DNA of 62,554 nucleotides from Mycobacterium sp. (GTDB lineage: Bacteria > Actinomycetota > Actinomycetes > Mycobacteriales > Mycobacteriaceae), in NCBI GenBank assembly GCA_023264735.1, contig JAHFVD010000016.1, positions 1 through 62,554 of the forward strand. Reading direction: 5' to 3'. Position numbers and translations under genes: made by a program. Shown here piece after piece: positions 29,525-39,836 of the stretch (positions within the stretch are counted from its first letter, which is position 1; each line of letters opens with the position of its first letter). The notes beneath the pieces are model-generated. The model had not been told where the DNA came from, did no database searches, and saw nothing but the letters and a program-made list of their open reading frames with translations.

Positions 29525-30807
29525 TCGGGCGGGATACCCTGGCCCGCGATCTCGACCGGGCCCGCCAGCGCACCCTGGCCCTCACGGACTTCGACGACGC
29601 TGAGCTGCATCGCCAGTACAACCCGCTGATGAGCCCGCTGGTGTGGGACCTCGCCCACATCGGGCAGCAGGAAGAACTGTGGCTGCTGCGCGACGGTGAC
29701 TCGCATCGCCCCGGCATGCTGCCCGCCAATATCGAAGGCCTCTACGACGCATTCGTGCACTCCCGCGCCAGTCGCGTCGACCTGCCACTGCTGTCGCCCG
29801 CGCAGTCACGCGCCTACTGCCGCAGCGTGCGGGCGGCCGTGCTCGAGGTGCTGGACACCTTGCCCGACCGCGATGACGACGCCGAGGTCGCGTTCCGGTT
29901 CGGCCTGGTGATCAGCCATGAGAACCAGCACGACGAGACCATGTTGCAGGCGCTCAACCTGCGCAGTGGCGCGCCGATCCTGGCGCAGCGGAGTGCCTTG
30001 CCCGACGGGCGGCCCGGTGTGGCGGGTACCTCGGCGCTGGTCGCTGGTGGCCCGTTCGTTCTCGGTGTCGATGCGCAGGACGAACCGCTCTCGCTGGACA
30101 ACGAGCGTCCTGCCCACGTGATCGACGTTCCGGCCTTCCGGATCGGCCGGGTGCCGGTGACCAACGCCGAGTGGCGACAGTTCGTCGACGACGGCGGCTA
30201 CCTCCAGCAGCGGTGGTGGTCACCGCGCGGCTGGGAGCATCGGGTCCAGGCCGACCTGACCGCACCGGAATTCTGGAATCGCGACGGCAGCCGAACCCGG
30301 TTCGGCCACGTCGAGGAGATCCCCGGCGACGAACCCGTGCAGCACGTCAGCTTCTTCGAGGCCGAGGCCTATGCGGCGTGGGCGGGTGCCCGCCTGCCCA
30401 CCGAGATCGAGTGGGAGAAGGCCGCCGCCTGGGATCCCGCTGCCGGTGTGCGGCGCCGCTATCCGTGGGGCTCCGATGAGCCGAGCGCGCGGCTGGCCAA
30501 TCTCGGCGGTGAGGCGCTGCGGCCCGCGCCCGTCGGCGCGTATCCGGCCGGCGCTTCGGCCTACGGTGCCGAGCAGATGCTCGGCGATGTGTGGGAGTGG
30601 ACCACCTCGCCACTGCGGCCGTGGCCCGGGTTCACCCCGATGATCTATCAGCGCTACTCGGAGCCGTTCTTCGACGGGGACTTTCACGTGCTGCGCGGAG
30701 GGTCGTGGGCGGTGGCCGCTGACACGCTGCGGCCGAGCTTTCGCAACTGGGATCACCCGATCCGCCGGCAGATTTTCTCCGGTGTGCGCCTGGCGTGGGA
30801 TGTCTGA
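29521..30807 (+). CDS. egtB: Hercynine oxygenase EgtB
   Basis: GTG at 29521 overlapping the egtA stop; 428 residues. Non-heme iron sulfoxide synthase that joins gamma-glutamylcysteine to hercynine. The N-terminal DinB-like domain gives the three-His iron site: His46 (DLAHIGQ), His133 and His137 (HENQHDE). The C-terminal FGE-sulfatase domain runs from about 185 (GGPFVLG...[16 protein letters not shown]) to the end ([23 protein letters not shown]). All expected motifs are present. Confidence 0.95.
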   Translation: MIGRDTLARDLDRARQRTLALTDFDDAELHRQYNPLMSPLVWDLAHIGQQEELWLLRDGDSHRPGMLPANIEGLYDAFVHSRASRVDLPLLSPAQSRAYCRSVRAAVLEVLDTLPDRDDDAEVAFRFGLVISHENQHDETMLQALNLRSGAPILAQRSALPDGRPGVAGTSALVAGGPFVLGVDAQDEPLSLDNERPAHVIDVPAFRIGRVPVTNAEWRQFVDDGGYLQQRWWSPRGWEHRVQADLTAPEFWNRDGSRTRFGHVEEIPGDEPVQHVSFFEAEAYAAWAGARLPTEIEWEKAAAWDPAAGVRRRYPWGSDEPSARLANLGGEALRPAPVGAYPAGASAYGAEQMLGDVWEWTTSPLRPWPGFTPMIYQRYSEPFFDGDFHVLRGGSWAVAADTLRPSFRNWDHPIRRQIFSGVRLAWDV

Positions 30808-31499
30808 TGTGCCGTCATCTTGGGTGGCTGGGTGAGCCCGTATCGGTCGCCTCGCTGGTCCTCGATCCACCGTGCGGCCTGCGGGTGCAGTCCTATGCCC
30901 CGCGCCGGCAGAAGCACGGACTGTTCAACGCCGACGGCTGGGGTGTGGGGTTTTTCGATGGTGACGAACTAAGGCGGTGGCGCAATGCCGCACCGCTGTG
31001 GGGTGACGTGTCGTTCGCCTCGGTGGCACCGGCGCTGCGCAGCGGGTGTGTGATCGCTGCGGTGCGCTCGGCGACTGTCGGTATGCCCATCGAGGCGAGC
31101 GCGACGGCGCCGTTCAGCGACGGCAGCTGGCTGCTGTCGCACAACGGGGTCGTCGACCGCGGGGTGCTGCCGGTCAGCCGCGCCGCTGAATCGACGGTCG
31201 ACAGCGCTGTGCTGGCCGCGCTGATTTTCGACCGCGGCCTGGACAACCTCGGTGACACCATCGTCGAGGTCGGTACCGCGGATCCAGGCGCGCGACTGAA
31301 CATCTTGGCGGCCAACGGATCTCGTCTGTTGGCCACCACATGGGGCGACACCCTGTCGGTGCTGCGCCGCGAGGACGGGGTGGTCCTGGCCAGTGAACCC
31401 TATGACGACCATCCAGATTGGCAGGACATTCCCGACCGGCACCTGGTCGAGGTGAGTGGGGCACAGGTGTCGCTGACGCCGCTGAAAGGACCATCGTGA
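30807..31499 (+). CDS. egtC: Gamma-glutamyl-hercynylcysteine sulfoxide hydrolase EgtC
   Basis: ATG at 30807 overlaps the egtB stop by one base; 230 residues. A class II amidotransferase-fold hydrolase with Cys2 as N-terminal nucleophile (MCRHLGWLG), [37 protein letters not shown] and SHNGVVDRG. It removes the glutamate from the sulfoxide intermediate. Its stop overlaps the egtD GTG in GTGA. Confidence 0.94.
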   Translation: MCRHLGWLGEPVSVASLVLDPPCGLRVQSYAPRRQKHGLFNADGWGVGFFDGDELRRWRNAAPLWGDVSFASVAPALRSGCVIAAVRSATVGMPIEASATAPFSDGSWLLSHNGVVDRGVLPVSRAAESTVDSAVLAALIFDRGLDNLGDTIVEVGTADPGARLNILAANGSRLLATTWGDTLSVLRREDGVVLASEPYDDHPDWQDIPDRHLVEVSGAQVSLTPLKGPS

Positions 31500-32461
31500 C
31501 GTTCACGCTGTCGAACTATCTGGCCGCCGACTCCGCTGCCCATGCGCTGCGCAGCGATGTGCTGAACGGGCTCAGACAGAATCCGAAGTCATTGCCGCCC
31601 AAGTGGTTCTACGATGCCGCCGGTAGCGACCTGTTCGACCAGATCACCCGCCTGCCGGAGTACTACCCGACCCGGGCCGAGGCGCAGATCCTGCGCGCCC
31701 AGTCCCCGGCGATCGCCGCAGCGAGTGGAGCCGACACCCTGGTCGAGCTCGGCAGCGGCACGTCGGAGAAGACCAGGCAACTGCTGACCGCCCTGCGCGA
31801 CAACGGATCACTGCGACGCTTCGTCCCCTTCGACGTCGATTCGTCCGTGCTGGAATTGGCGGGCGCGGCAGTGGGAACCGAGTATCCCGATCTCGAGATC
31901 GACGCTGTGTGCGGCGATTTCGAGGAACACCTGGCCAAGATTCCCGTCGGCGGGCGACGGCTGTTCGTCTTCCTGGGATCGACCATCGGCAATCTCACGC
32001 CAGGTCCGCGCAAGCAGTTTTTGGCCGCGCTGGCCGATGTGCTCGATCCTGGGGACAGCCTGCTGCTGGGTACCGATCTGGTCAAGGACGCCGGCCGGCT
32101 GGTCCGCGCGTATGACGACAGCGCCGGTGTCACCGCGCGGTTCAACCTCAACGTGCTGGCGGTGGTGAACCGCGAACTGGACGCGGACTTCGACCTGGCC
32201 GCCTTCGAGCACATCGCCCGCTGGAATCCGGACGAGGAGCGCATCGAAATGTGGCTGCGGGCAACGACTCCGCAGCAGGTGAGTGTCGGGGCGCTCGGAT
32301 TGCGCGTCGACTTCGCGGCGGGGGAGGAGATGCTCACCGAGGTGTCGTGCAAGTTCCGCCCGGACGCCGTCACGCAGGAACTCGCCGAAGCCGGGCTGCG
32401 ACGCACGCACTGGTGGACCGACCCGGCAGGCGACTTCGGCCTGTCGCTGGCGGTGAAGTGA
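31496..32461 (+). CDS. egtD: Histidine N-alpha-methyltransferase EgtD
   Basis: GTG at 31496; 321 residues, the family length. Trimethylates histidine to hercynine, the first dedicated step. The SAM site is [15 protein letters not shown] and [25 protein letters not shown] is a DUF2260/EgtD signature, and [10 protein letters not shown] and the C-terminal strand bind substrate. Translationally coupled on both sides. Confidence 0.95.
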   Translation: MTFTLSNYLAADSAAHALRSDVLNGLRQNPKSLPPKWFYDAAGSDLFDQITRLPEYYPTRAEAQILRAQSPAIAAASGADTLVELGSGTSEKTRQLLTALRDNGSLRRFVPFDVDSSVLELAGAAVGTEYPDLEIDAVCGDFEEHLAKIPVGGRRLFVFLGSTIGNLTPGPRKQFLAALADVLDPGDSLLLGTDLVKDAGRLVRAYDDSAGVTARFNLNVLAVVNRELDADFDLAAFEHIARWNPDEERIEMWLRATTPQQVSVGALGLRVDFAAGEEMLTEVSCKFRPDAVTQELAEAGLRRTHWWTDPAGDFGLSLAVK

Positions 32462-33573
32462 GCACACCCGAGACCCTGGCGCAGGGCTGGCGTGACGCTC
32501 GGCTGCCCGCTGCCGGTGTCCATCTGGACAGTGCCGCGTGTTCGCGGCAGACCCTGGCGGCGATCGACGCGGCCGCCGCCCACGCCCGCCACGAGTCCGA
32601 GGTCGGCGGCTACGTCGCCGCGCAGGCGGCCACGTCGGTGCTCGACGCGGGCCGCGCCGGTGTCGCGGCGCTGACCGGAATGTCAGCCGACGACGTGGTT
32701 TTCACCACGGGCTCGGGTAACGCCCTGCAGCTGCTACTCGGTGTATGGCCGATGGAGCGCACGGTGGCGTGCCTGCCCGGCGAGTACGGGCCCAACCTCG
32801 CCGAGTTCGCCTCCCGTGGCTTCAGCTGGCGGGCATTGCCGGTCGACGACCTCGGCCGGGTCGATCCCGATGCGACGCGCATGGTGCTGGCGGACGATCC
32901 GCCGGCGATGGTCCACCTGACCGCGGTCGCCAGCCACCGCGGTGTCGTGCAACCGGTCGCCGCGATCGCCGCGGTGTGCCGGGAGATCGGCGTCCCGCTC
33001 GTCGTCGACGCCGCCCAGGCCTTGGCGCACATCGATTGCGTCGCCGACGCCGACGCCGTCTACTCCTCGTCACGCAAGTGGCTGGCCGGACCACGCGGGG
33101 TCGGTGTGTTGGCCGTGCGCCCGGCGCTGGCTGATCTTCTGCAGTCCCCGGACTGGGCGGGCCCGCTGTCGGCGCTGCAATGCCTGGAGTTCGGCGAGGC
33201 CAATATTGCTGCGCGGGTGGGATTTTCGGTGGCAGTCGGACTTCACCTCGCGGCCGGCCCGGAGGCGGTACGGCAACGTTTGGCCTCGCTTGGTAAACTC
33301 ACCCGCACCCTGCTCGCCGACGTTCCCGGCTGGCGGGTGGTGGAACCCGTCGACGAGCCCACCGCGATCACCACGTTGGCGCCGACTGAGGGTGCGGATC
33401 CGGTGCAGGTTCGGGCCCGGTTGATTGCCGAGCACGGCATCGTCACGACCGCGGCCGGCATTGAGCGGGCACCGCTGGAGATGAGGACGCCGGTGCTGCG
33501 GGTCTCACCGCACGTCGACGCCTACGCCGAGGACATCGAGGCATTCGTTACGGCGCTGCGCGCCGTAACCTGA
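32458..33573 (+). CDS. egtE: Hercynylcysteine sulfoxide lyase EgtE
   Basis: GTG at 32458 overlapping the egtD stop; 371 residues. PLP-dependent class V aminotransferase fold that cleaves the C-S bond to give ergothioneine. The PLP lysine is in [15 protein letters not shown], preceded by [25 protein letters not shown] is the phosphate region. It completes a full pathway; the convergent TetR gene ends 6 bp beyond it. Confidence 0.93.
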   Translation: MSTPETLAQGWRDARLPAAGVHLDSAACSRQTLAAIDAAAAHARHESEVGGYVAAQAATSVLDAGRAGVAALTGMSADDVVFTTGSGNALQLLLGVWPMERTVACLPGEYGPNLAEFASRGFSWRALPVDDLGRVDPDATRMVLADDPPAMVHLTAVASHRGVVQPVAAIAAVCREIGVPLVVDAAQALAHIDCVADADAVYSSSRKWLAGPRGVGVLAVRPALADLLQSPDWAGPLSALQCLEFGEANIAARVGFSVAVGLHLAAGPEAVRQRLASLGKLTRTLLADVPGWRVVEPVDEPTAITTLAPTEGADPVQVRARLIAEHGIVTTAAGIERAPLEMRTPVLRVSPHVDAYAEDIEAFVTALRAVT

Positions 33574-33579
33574 AGCGGC

Positions 33580-34140
33580 TCAGACCAAGAACTCCTCGAG
33601 CGCGGCACGGACCGCAGTCACCGCGGCCCCTTGCGCCAGTTCGATCAGCGCCGCCTCGGCGGTCGTGGCGGCCAGTAATTGTGCGCTCTCCAAGGGATGC
33701 TGGCGGCCCAGTGCCTCGAAGTCCGGTTTGAATTTCCTGGCGAAGTCGGCGTTGCGCCGGCTGATCTCCTGTGCCACAGCGGGTTCCGCGCGGGCCTCCA
33801 GCAGTAACGCTCGGATTCCTCGCTGCTGCAAGCAGATGTCGAGGTAGACGCGAGCCCCGGTGATCAGGCGTTCGCGGCCCGGTGGGAGATCGACCAGCGC
33901 CCGGTCGATCTGCTCGGCGATGCGATCGTGGAATTCCCGGTGCAGGGCCAGGAGGTAGGTCGCCCGATCGCCGAAATGATGGAAGAAGCTGCCCTTCGAC
34001 ACACCCGCCTCGTCAACGAGGAGGTTCACGCTCAGCCCGGTGAGCCCCGTGCGCTCGGCAAGGCGCAGCCCCGACTCGATCAGCTTGGTCCGGGTCGCCG
34101 CGGCGGCGGCCTTGCGGCTGGCTGCCTGTTGTGGTGGCAC
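33580..34140 (-). CDS. TetR-family regulator
   Basis: GTG at 34140 gives 186 residues (MPPQQAASRKAAAAATRTK). Helix-turn-helix LTGLSVNLLVDEAGVSKGSFFHHFGDRATYLLALH at about 32-67. The open frame extends through the palindrome at 34162-34181, but no ribosome site supports a longer protein. It diverges from an alpha/beta hydrolase, with the operator between them, so it most likely represses itself and the hydrolase. Confidence 0.87.
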   Translation of the reverse strand: MPPQQAASRKAAAAATRTKLIESGLRLAERTGLTGLSVNLLVDEAGVSKGSFFHHFGDRATYLLALHREFHDRIAEQIDRALVDLPPGRERLITGARVYLDICLQQRGIRALLLEARAEPAVAQEISRRNADFARKFKPDFEALGRQHPLESAQLLAATTAEAALIELAQGAAVTAVRAALEEFLV

Positions 34141-34161
34141 AGAGATGAGCCTAGCATTACG

Positions 34162-34181
34162 TTGACCGACCGGCCGGTCAA
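34162..34181. promoter_or_regulatory. Palindromic operator between TetR gene and hydrolase
   Basis: TTGACCGACCGGCCGGTCAA is a 20-bp inverted repeat with only one mismatched pair. It sits 21 bp before the TetR start and 14 bp before the hydrolase start, ideally placed to block both. Confidence 0.75.
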
Positions 34182-34195
34182 TGAAAGGAAGAACG

Positions 34196-34993
34196 ATGCC
34201 CACAGTCGCAACCCGGGTCGGCCCGGTGGCCTACTCCGATGACGGCACCGGACCCGTCGTCGTCCTGCTGCACGCCGCGCTGCACGACCGTCACGATTTC
34301 GATGCGATCAAACCCGACCTGGCCCGACGCTATCGGGTGATCGCCGTCGACTGGCCAGGTCACGGCGAGTCGCCAGCGCCGGCCGGTACTGCGAGTGCGG
34401 CCCTCTATGCCGATGTTCTCGACGACCTGGTGGCCACGCTCGATCTCCCGCCGGCAGTGTTCGTCGGAAGCTCGGTGGGCGGCTACTGCGCCTCGCGGCT
34501 GGCCATCACGGACCCGGAGCGGGTCGCCGGTCTGGTGTTGGTCGACACTGGCGGATTCCTCGGCGGCCCCGTGGCCAAGGCCTACTGCCGAGTTCTGGGG
34601 ACGCCGGCGGTGATGCGCAGGGTGCTTCCGCGCTTCGTTCGCAGCTACGTGCAGGCACAGAGTGACAACGATGAGGCTGTCCTGCAGCGCGTCACCGACC
34701 GGGCCGGCACTGCTGAGGGAGTCGAACTGACTGCCGCGTTGTGGCGGAGCTTCGCGGCCGCGGATGCCGACCTGCGTGGACGCGCGGGGCTGATCAGTGT
34801 GCCGACCCTGATCGTCTGGGGAGCGCGTGACACCGCGATCCCGCTGCGGTTCGGTCTTGCCACCCAGCGCCTCATTCCCGGTGCACGCCTGGAAGTTCTT
34901 GCGACAGGCCACCTGCCGTTCTCCTCACAGCCGCGGAAGTTCCTCGCGCTGGCGGAACCCTTTCTGGCTCACGTTCTTCCGGTGAAACTGTGA
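34196..34993 (+). CDS. Alpha/beta hydrolase
   Basis: ATG at 34196 with AAAGGAAG upstream; 265 residues. Oxyanion strand VVVLLHAALHDRHDF, nucleophile elbow VGSSVGGYCASRLA (Ser in G-S-S-V-G), Asp in VWGARDTAIPL and His in TGHLPFSSQP complete the triad. Substrate unknown; the family includes esterases and C-C hydrolases. Regulation by the divergent TetR protein is inferred from the shared palindrome. Confidence 0.88.
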   Translation: MPTVATRVGPVAYSDDGTGPVVVLLHAALHDRHDFDAIKPDLARRYRVIAVDWPGHGESPAPAGTASAALYADVLDDLVATLDLPPAVFVGSSVGGYCASRLAITDPERVAGLVLVDTGGFLGGPVAKAYCRVLGTPAVMRRVLPRFVRSYVQAQSDNDEAVLQRVTDRAGTAEGVELTAALWRSFAAADADLRGRAGLISVPTLIVWGARDTAIPLRFGLATQRLIPGARLEVLATGHLPFSSQPRKFLALAEPFLAHVLPVKL

Positions 34994-34996
34994 GTT

Positions 34997-35197
34997 TCAG
35001 GTTCCGATTCCGCGCAGACGTGCGGCGTGTTCCGGGCAGTACGCCCCGCGCGATGTAGGCAGCCAGCCGTAATCGACAAGTAGTTCCTCGGTCGCGTGGA
35101 TCTCGAAGGCCACCCTGTCGGCAGCCAGGACGGTCAGATCGATTGATGCAGTGCAGGATTCACACACGATGTGGCGCTCGATGGCACGGTCACGCAT
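34997..35197 (-). CDS. Small Cys-pair (zinc-ribbon-like) protein
   Basis: 66 residues. Two potential metal pairs, CESC near residue 12 and CPEH near 53, surround a short domain (LTVLAADRVAFEIHATEELLVDYGWLPTSRGAY), like small actinobacterial zinc-ribbon proteins. It is convergent with the hydrolase, 3 bp away. The function is unknown. Confidence 0.6.
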   Translation of the reverse strand: MRDRAIERHIVCESCTASIDLTVLAADRVAFEIHATEELLVDYGWLPTSRGAYCPEHAARLRGIGT

Positions 35198-35307
35198 CAG
35201 CCGAGCGTAGTGCCAATACGACCGCTCTGCAGTCCGACGCTGAGCGGCGCCCAGCCGGTGAAACTCAACTGTCTGGATTGCGCTACTCCCCAGCGCAATC
35301 CACAGGT

Positions 35308-35976
35308 TCAGCCGTCTTTGTGCGCGCTGAGCAGGAAGGCAGGCATCTTCACCCGGCCCGTCTCGTCCACCTCGAAGGTCATCTCGACGCCTGGCATCTC
35401 CGGCTGGTGTGCGTGGATCTTCGCCTGCTGGATCTCGTCGATCACGAAGTGCTTGGACACGGCTGCGCGCAGCTCGTCTTCGTCGACCTCGTTGGGCTTG
35501 GTCTCCAGGTGCGGCGGGAAGGCGCCCTTGGCGAACACCAGCACGTACAGCCGCGCTCCGGGTGCTGCGGCGCGGTGAATCGACTGCAGGTAGGCGTCAC
35601 GGCGGTCAACCGGCAGCGAGTGGAAGAGGGTGCTGTCGATGATCGTGGAGAAGCGCTCGTCGTAGCCGGTGAACGAGGTGATATCGGCGCACACGTACGT
35701 TGCGTTGTTCAGGCCCCGCTCACGTGCGGCCTCGGTCGCCGCCGCGATGGCCGTGGGGGAGAGATCGATGCCCACGACGGTGGTGCCCGCGGCCGCTAGG
35801 GCTAACGACAGTTCGGCGTGCCCGCAACCGGCGTCGAGCACGTCTCCGGTAACTTTTCCGTCCCTGATCAACGCGGCCAGTTCGGGCTGCGGCTCACCGA
35901 TGTTCCACGGTGGCGGGCCGTCGAACCCACCTTCCTCTTTGTAGACGCTGTCCCAATCCATCACCTCAGAATCCAT
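35308..35976 (-). CDS. SAM-dependent methyltransferase
   Basis: ATG at 35976 (GGGGG upstream) gives 222 residues. Class I fold: WNIGEPQPELAALI, the SAM loop DVLDAGCGHAELSLALA, the acidic VVGIDLSP, and CADITSF. The C-terminus MPAFLLSAHKDG is typical of the Rv3699-type group, close to thiopurine or tellurite methyltransferase-like enzymes. Substrate unknown. It starts 10 bp after the GCS2-like gene on the same strand. Confidence 0.87.
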   Translation of the reverse strand: MDSEVMDWDSVYKEEGGFDGPPPWNIGEPQPELAALIRDGKVTGDVLDAGCGHAELSLALAAAGTTVVGIDLSPTAIAAATEAARERGLNNATYVCADITSFTGYDERFSTIIDSTLFHSLPVDRRDAYLQSIHRAAAPGARLYVLVFAKGAFPPHLETKPNEVDEDELRAAVSKHFVIDEIQQAKIHAHQPEMPGVEMTFEVDETGRVKMPAFLLSAHKDG

Positions 35977-35986
35977 GGCCCCCAAC

Positions 35987-37471
35987 CTACTCCGCGATGA
36001 TGACGTCCCAGGTGTGGACCGGTTCGTTGCTGTGCATCAGCTCGCAGTACCGGCGCAGCATTTCGGCCAGCGCGTGCGGGCGGGCCATGCCCTGGCTCTG
36101 CAGCGCCTGTACCGTCGCGACCTGCCATGCCGACCCGGTGCGCCCGGTCTTGGCCCGGCCCTCGATCACCCCGAGATAGCGGTCGCGCACCTCGGTGGCC
36201 ACCCCCCAGCGCCGCAGGCCCTCGTCGGCCATCGGCAGCAGGGTGCGCAGCACCAGCTCGTCGGGGGTGATCTCGCCGAGGCCGGGCCAGTACAGCCGGG
36301 CCTCCATCCCGTGCTTGGCGGCTTCGATGAAATTATCGTGTGCCGCAGTGAAACTCATCTTCGTCCAGAGTGGGCGGTCCTCTTCGGACAGGACCCGCAG
36401 CGCGCCGTAGTAGAACGCCGAATTGGCCATCATGTCGACGACCGTCGGCCCGGCGGGTAACACCCGGTTCTCCACCCGCAGATGTGGCCTGCCGTTCACG
36501 ACGTCGTAGACCGGCCGGTTCCAGCGGTACACGGTGCCGTTGTGCAACCGGAGTTCGGGCAGCCGCGGCGTGCGGCCGGCCGCCAGCTCGGCCACCGGAT
36601 CCTCGTCGGACAGTTCGGGCAGCAGCGACGGGAAGTAGCGGACATTCTCTTCGAACAGATCGAATATCGAGGTGATCCAGCGCTCCCCGAACCACACTCG
36701 CGGACGCACCCCCTGGGCCTTGAGCTCGTCGGGACGGGTGTCGGTGGCCTGGGCGAACAGCTCGATGCGCGTCTCGGCCCACAACTGGTGGCCGAAGAAA
36801 TACGGCGAGTTCGCGCCGAGCGCCAGTTGCGGGCCCGCCAGCACCTGCGCGGCGTTCCAGTTGGCGGCGAAACTGGCCGGCGAAACCTGCAGATGCAATT
36901 GCATACTGGTGCAGGCGGATTCGGGAGCGATGGACTCCGCGTGCAGGCTCAGCCGCTCGGGTCCGGTGATGTCGATGAGGATGTCCTCGCCGCGGGCGGT
37001 GAAGATCGAGTCGTTGAGCGCCTGGTAGCGCAGGGACGGGCTCATCCAGCTGCCGGCCAGATGCTGCGGCATCAGCGTCGGCAGGATGCCGATCATCACG
37101 ATGTGTGCATCATCGGTGTTGGCCTTGATCTCGGCGGCATTCAGGCTGGCGCGGATCTCGTCCTCCAGCTCCAGCGCGGTGCGGCCGGGGAGTGGGCGTG
37201 GCGGAACGTTGAATTCGATGTTGTAGGAGCCTAATTCGGTCTGGTAGGCCGGATCTGCGATCGCGGCCAGGACCTCCTGGTTGGACATCGCGGGCTGGTA
37301 GTCACCGTTGACCAGGTTGCACTCGATCTCCATACCGGTCAGCGGACGGTCGAACTCGAAACTGGACTGCGCCAGCATGGTTTCGAACACGTCGAGGCAC
37401 AGCTGCACCTTGCGGCGGTACTGCTGCCGATGCGCCCGGTTGAAGTTGGCGTGCTTGACTTCTTCCCCCAC
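35987..37471 (-). CDS. GCS2-family carboxylate-amine ligase-like protein
   Basis: GTG start, 494 residues, equivalent in place to Rv3698. Family landmarks: the LTGMEIECNLVNGDYQPAMS glutamate/metal strand, ELGSYNIEFNVPPRPL, STSMQ-like ACTSMQLHLQV and HLRVENRVLPAGPTVVDMMAN. Relatives of glutamate-cysteine ligase with this length are annotated as such, but the product is not established; the organism already has EgtA for gamma-glutamylcysteine. It may form another gamma-glutamyl or peptide bond. Followed by a methyltransferase in the same direction. Confidence 0.85.
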   Translation of the reverse strand: MGEEVKHANFNRAHRQQYRRKVQLCLDVFETMLAQSSFEFDRPLTGMEIECNLVNGDYQPAMSNQEVLAAIADPAYQTELGSYNIEFNVPPRPLPGRTALELEDEIRASLNAAEIKANTDDAHIVMIGILPTLMPQHLAGSWMSPSLRYQALNDSIFTARGEDILIDITGPERLSLHAESIAPESACTSMQLHLQVSPASFAANWNAAQVLAGPQLALGANSPYFFGHQLWAETRIELFAQATDTRPDELKAQGVRPRVWFGERWITSIFDLFEENVRYFPSLLPELSDEDPVAELAAGRTPRLPELRLHNGTVYRWNRPVYDVVNGRPHLRVENRVLPAGPTVVDMMANSAFYYGALRVLSEEDRPLWTKMSFTAAHDNFIEAAKHGMEARLYWPGLGEITPDELVLRTLLPMADEGLRRWGVATEVRDRYLGVIEGRAKTGRTGSAWQVATVQALQSQGMARPHALAEMLRRYCELMHSNEPVHTWDVIIAE

Positions 37472-37495
37472 GCCGTCGATGCAACCACATCTGAG

Positions 37496-38251
37496 TCAGC
37501 GTCGGCGGGCGATCACGACCTGCCGGTCGAACAGGTTGGTCCTGACGTCGACGTCGAGACCGGCGTGGGCCCCCAGCGCTCGCAGTGCCGAGGGGCTGTA
37601 CGAGCGCAGCGAGCTGATCAACCCGTCGTGGGCAAAGGGCCACCACACCAGCGGCGCCATCACCGCCAGCTTCGCGATGTGCAGCAGCGACGGCATGCGG
37701 GGCAGATCGATGACCAGCATCTCGCGGGCCACCCGGGTGCCTTCGGCAAGGGCCTGTGCGGCCTGCGCGGGCGGAAGATGATGAAACGACAGTGCGAAGA
37801 CGGCGAGGTCGAACTCGCCGTCGGCAGCATCGATCGTGGTCGCGTCGATCAGGCCGACGGTCGCACGGGGGTGGTCGCCGAGGTCGGAGGCCGCCATCGC
37901 CGCTACTGATTCGGGATTCACGTCGGAGACGGTGAGGTGGGCGGTCGGATGTTGTTCGAGCACTTTGCGTGACAGCGCGCCATGGCCCGCACCGAGTTCG
38001 AGGATCGTCGGGTCGGCGATGTCGGCGACTTCGCGCAGCACCAGTTCGGCGTTGCGGTCATGCTCGCGGAACAGGGTGCCGATCCGGTCCAGTGCCGTCA
38101 CGATGCCGCGCTTGACGTCGGCGTCGATGTCGTCGCGGTCGAGGTATTCCTGGCGGTCGGTCTCCAGCAGTCGATCCAGGCAGGAAGCATCCGGGCCGCC
38201 GCGGGGCATGTCGGCGATGTCGGTGATCTGCTCTGCCATGTAGGCCATCAT
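37496..38251 (-). CDS. SAM-dependent methyltransferase
   Basis: 251 residues from ATG at 38251; ATGs at 38248 and 38239 are also possible and none has a clear ribosome site. The frame remains open upstream, but that part would overlap glpK. Class I methyltransferase: [47 protein letters not shown], and [21 protein letters not shown] typical of the UbiE/MerR-adjacent group. First of three same-strand genes (with the GCS2-like and second methyltransferase). Divergent from glpK across about 50 bp. Confidence 0.82.
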   Translation of the reverse strand: MMAYMAEQITDIADMPRGGPDASCLDRLLETDRQEYLDRDDIDADVKRGIVTALDRIGTLFREHDRNAELVLREVADIADPTILELGAGHGALSRKVLEQHPTAHLTVSDVNPESVAAMAASDLGDHPRATVGLIDATTIDAADGEFDLAVFALSFHHLPPAQAAQALAEGTRVAREMLVIDLPRMPSLLHIAKLAVMAPLVWWPFAHDGLISSLRSYSPSALRALGAHAGLDVDVRTNLFDRQVVIARRR

Positions 38252-38300
38252 GGACGAAAGGGCCGCCGTAGCGGCAGCGTCGCACGTCAAAGGAGCACCG

Positions 38301-39815
38301 TTGGCCGACTTCGTCGCCTCTATTGACCAGGGCACCACCAGCACCCGCTGCATGATCTTCGATCACAAGGGCACCGAGGTCGGTCGGCACCAGCTCGAAC
38401 ACGAGCAGATCCTGCCGCAGTCCGGATGGGTCGAGCACAACCCGGTGGAGATCTGGGAGCGCACCCAGACGGTGGTGAGCTCGGCGTTGAACACCACGAA
38501 GCTGACCGCGGGCGATCTTGCCGCGTTGGGCATCACCAATCAGCGGGAGACCACCCTGGTCTGGAACCGCAAGACCGGCAGGCCGTACTACAACGCGATC
38601 GTCTGGCAGGACACCCGCACCGATCGGATCGCGGCCGCGCTGGATCGCGACGGTCGCGGAGACATCATCCGGCGCAAGGCCGGCCTGCCCCCGGCCACCT
38701 ACTTCTCGGGCGGCAAGCTGCAGTGGATCCTGGACAACGTCGACGGGGTGCGCGCCGACGCCGAACGTGGTGATGCGCTGTTCGGCACACCCGACACCTG
38801 GGTGCTGTGGAACCTGACCGGGGGGACGAAGGGTGGCGTACACGTCACCGACGTGACGAACGCCAGCCGCACCATGCTGATGAACCTGGAGACCCTCGAC
38901 TGGGACGACGAACTGTTGGGGCTCTTCGGAATTCCGCGTGCGATGCTGCCCGAGATCCGGCCGTCCTCCTCGCCGGAGCCTTACGGAACGACACTGGCCG
39001 GTGGCCCGGTCGGCGGTGAGGTACCGCTGACCGCCAGCCTCGGCGATCAGCAGGCCGCGATGGTCGGGCAGGTGTGCCTGACCCCCGGGGAGGCCAAGAA
39101 CACCTACGGCACCGGTAACTTCCTGCTGCTCAATACCGGCGAGAAGATCGTGCGAAGCGAAAACGGGCTGCTGACCACCGTGTGCTATCAGTTCGGGGAC
39201 GCCAAACCCGTTTACGCCCTTGAGGGTTCGATCGCAGTGACCGGATCGGCGGTGCAGTGGCTGCGCGATCAGCTCGGCATCATCAGCGGTGCCTCACAGA
39301 GCGAGACGCTCGCCGCGCAGGTCGAGGACAACGGCGGCGTCTACTTCGTGCCGGCGTTCTCGGGCCTGTTTGCGCCGTATTGGCGCTCGGATGCGCGCGG
39401 GGCGATCGTCGGATTGTCCCGCTACAACTCCAACGCGCATGTGGCGCGGGCGACGTTGGAGGCGATCTGCTATCAGAGCCGCGACGTGGTCGATGCGATG
39501 GAAGCCGATTCCGGTGTGCACCTTGAGGTTCTGAAGGTCGACGGCGGTGTCACCCAGAACGAATTGTGCATGCAGATCCAGGCCGATGTGCTCGGGGTGG
39601 ACGTCGTGCGTCCGGTGGTCGCCGAGACGACGGCACTGGGCGCGGCCTACGCCGCCGGGCTGGCGGTCGGCTTCTGGGCGGATCCCGATGACCTGCGGGC
39701 CAATTGGCAGGAGGGCCGCCGGTGGTCACCGGCGTGGAACTCCGAGCAGCGCGAGGCCGGTTACGCGGGCTGGCGCAAGGCAGTCCAGCGCACGCTGGAC
39801 TGGGTCGAGGTGTAA
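38301..39815 (+). CDS. glpK: Glycerol kinase
   Basis: TTG at 38301 with an excellent AAAGGAG 8 nt upstream gives 504 residues, the family length; an ATG at 38250 is in frame but lacks a ribosome site. Phosphorylates glycerol to glycerol 3-phosphate. FGGY-kinase motifs: [64 protein letters not shown], and [20 protein letters not shown] short hairpin terminator follows. Confidence 0.95.
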   Translation: MADFVASIDQGTTSTRCMIFDHKGTEVGRHQLEHEQILPQSGWVEHNPVEIWERTQTVVSSALNTTKLTAGDLAALGITNQRETTLVWNRKTGRPYYNAIVWQDTRTDRIAAALDRDGRGDIIRRKAGLPPATYFSGGKLQWILDNVDGVRADAERGDALFGTPDTWVLWNLTGGTKGGVHVTDVTNASRTMLMNLETLDWDDELLGLFGIPRAMLPEIRPSSSPEPYGTTLAGGPVGGEVPLTASLGDQQAAMVGQVCLTPGEAKNTYGTGNFLLLNTGEKIVRSENGLLTTVCYQFGDAKPVYALEGSIAVTGSAVQWLRDQLGIISGASQSETLAAQVEDNGGVYFVPAFSGLFAPYWRSDARGAIVGLSRYNSNAHVARATLEAICYQSRDVVDAMEADSGVHLEVLKVDGGVTQNELCMQIQADVLGVDVVRPVVAETTALGAAYAAGLAVGFWADPDDLRANWQEGRRWSPAWNSEQREAGYAGWRKAVQRTLDWVEV

Positions 39816-39832
39816 GCCCGCTCGCGCGGGCT
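39815..39832. terminator. Bidirectional hairpin between glpK and PadR gene
   Basis: AGCCCGC / GCGGGCT, perfect 7-bp stem with a TCGC loop, overlapping the glpK stop and 5 bp beyond the PadR stop. No T-run, as is usual in mycobacteria. Confidence 0.6.
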
Positions 39833-39836
39833 CGGG

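Noticed and set aside
38250..38300. glpK starting at ATG 38250
   Set aside because: Adds 17 residues absent from the family; TTG at 38301 has a perfect AAAGGAG site.
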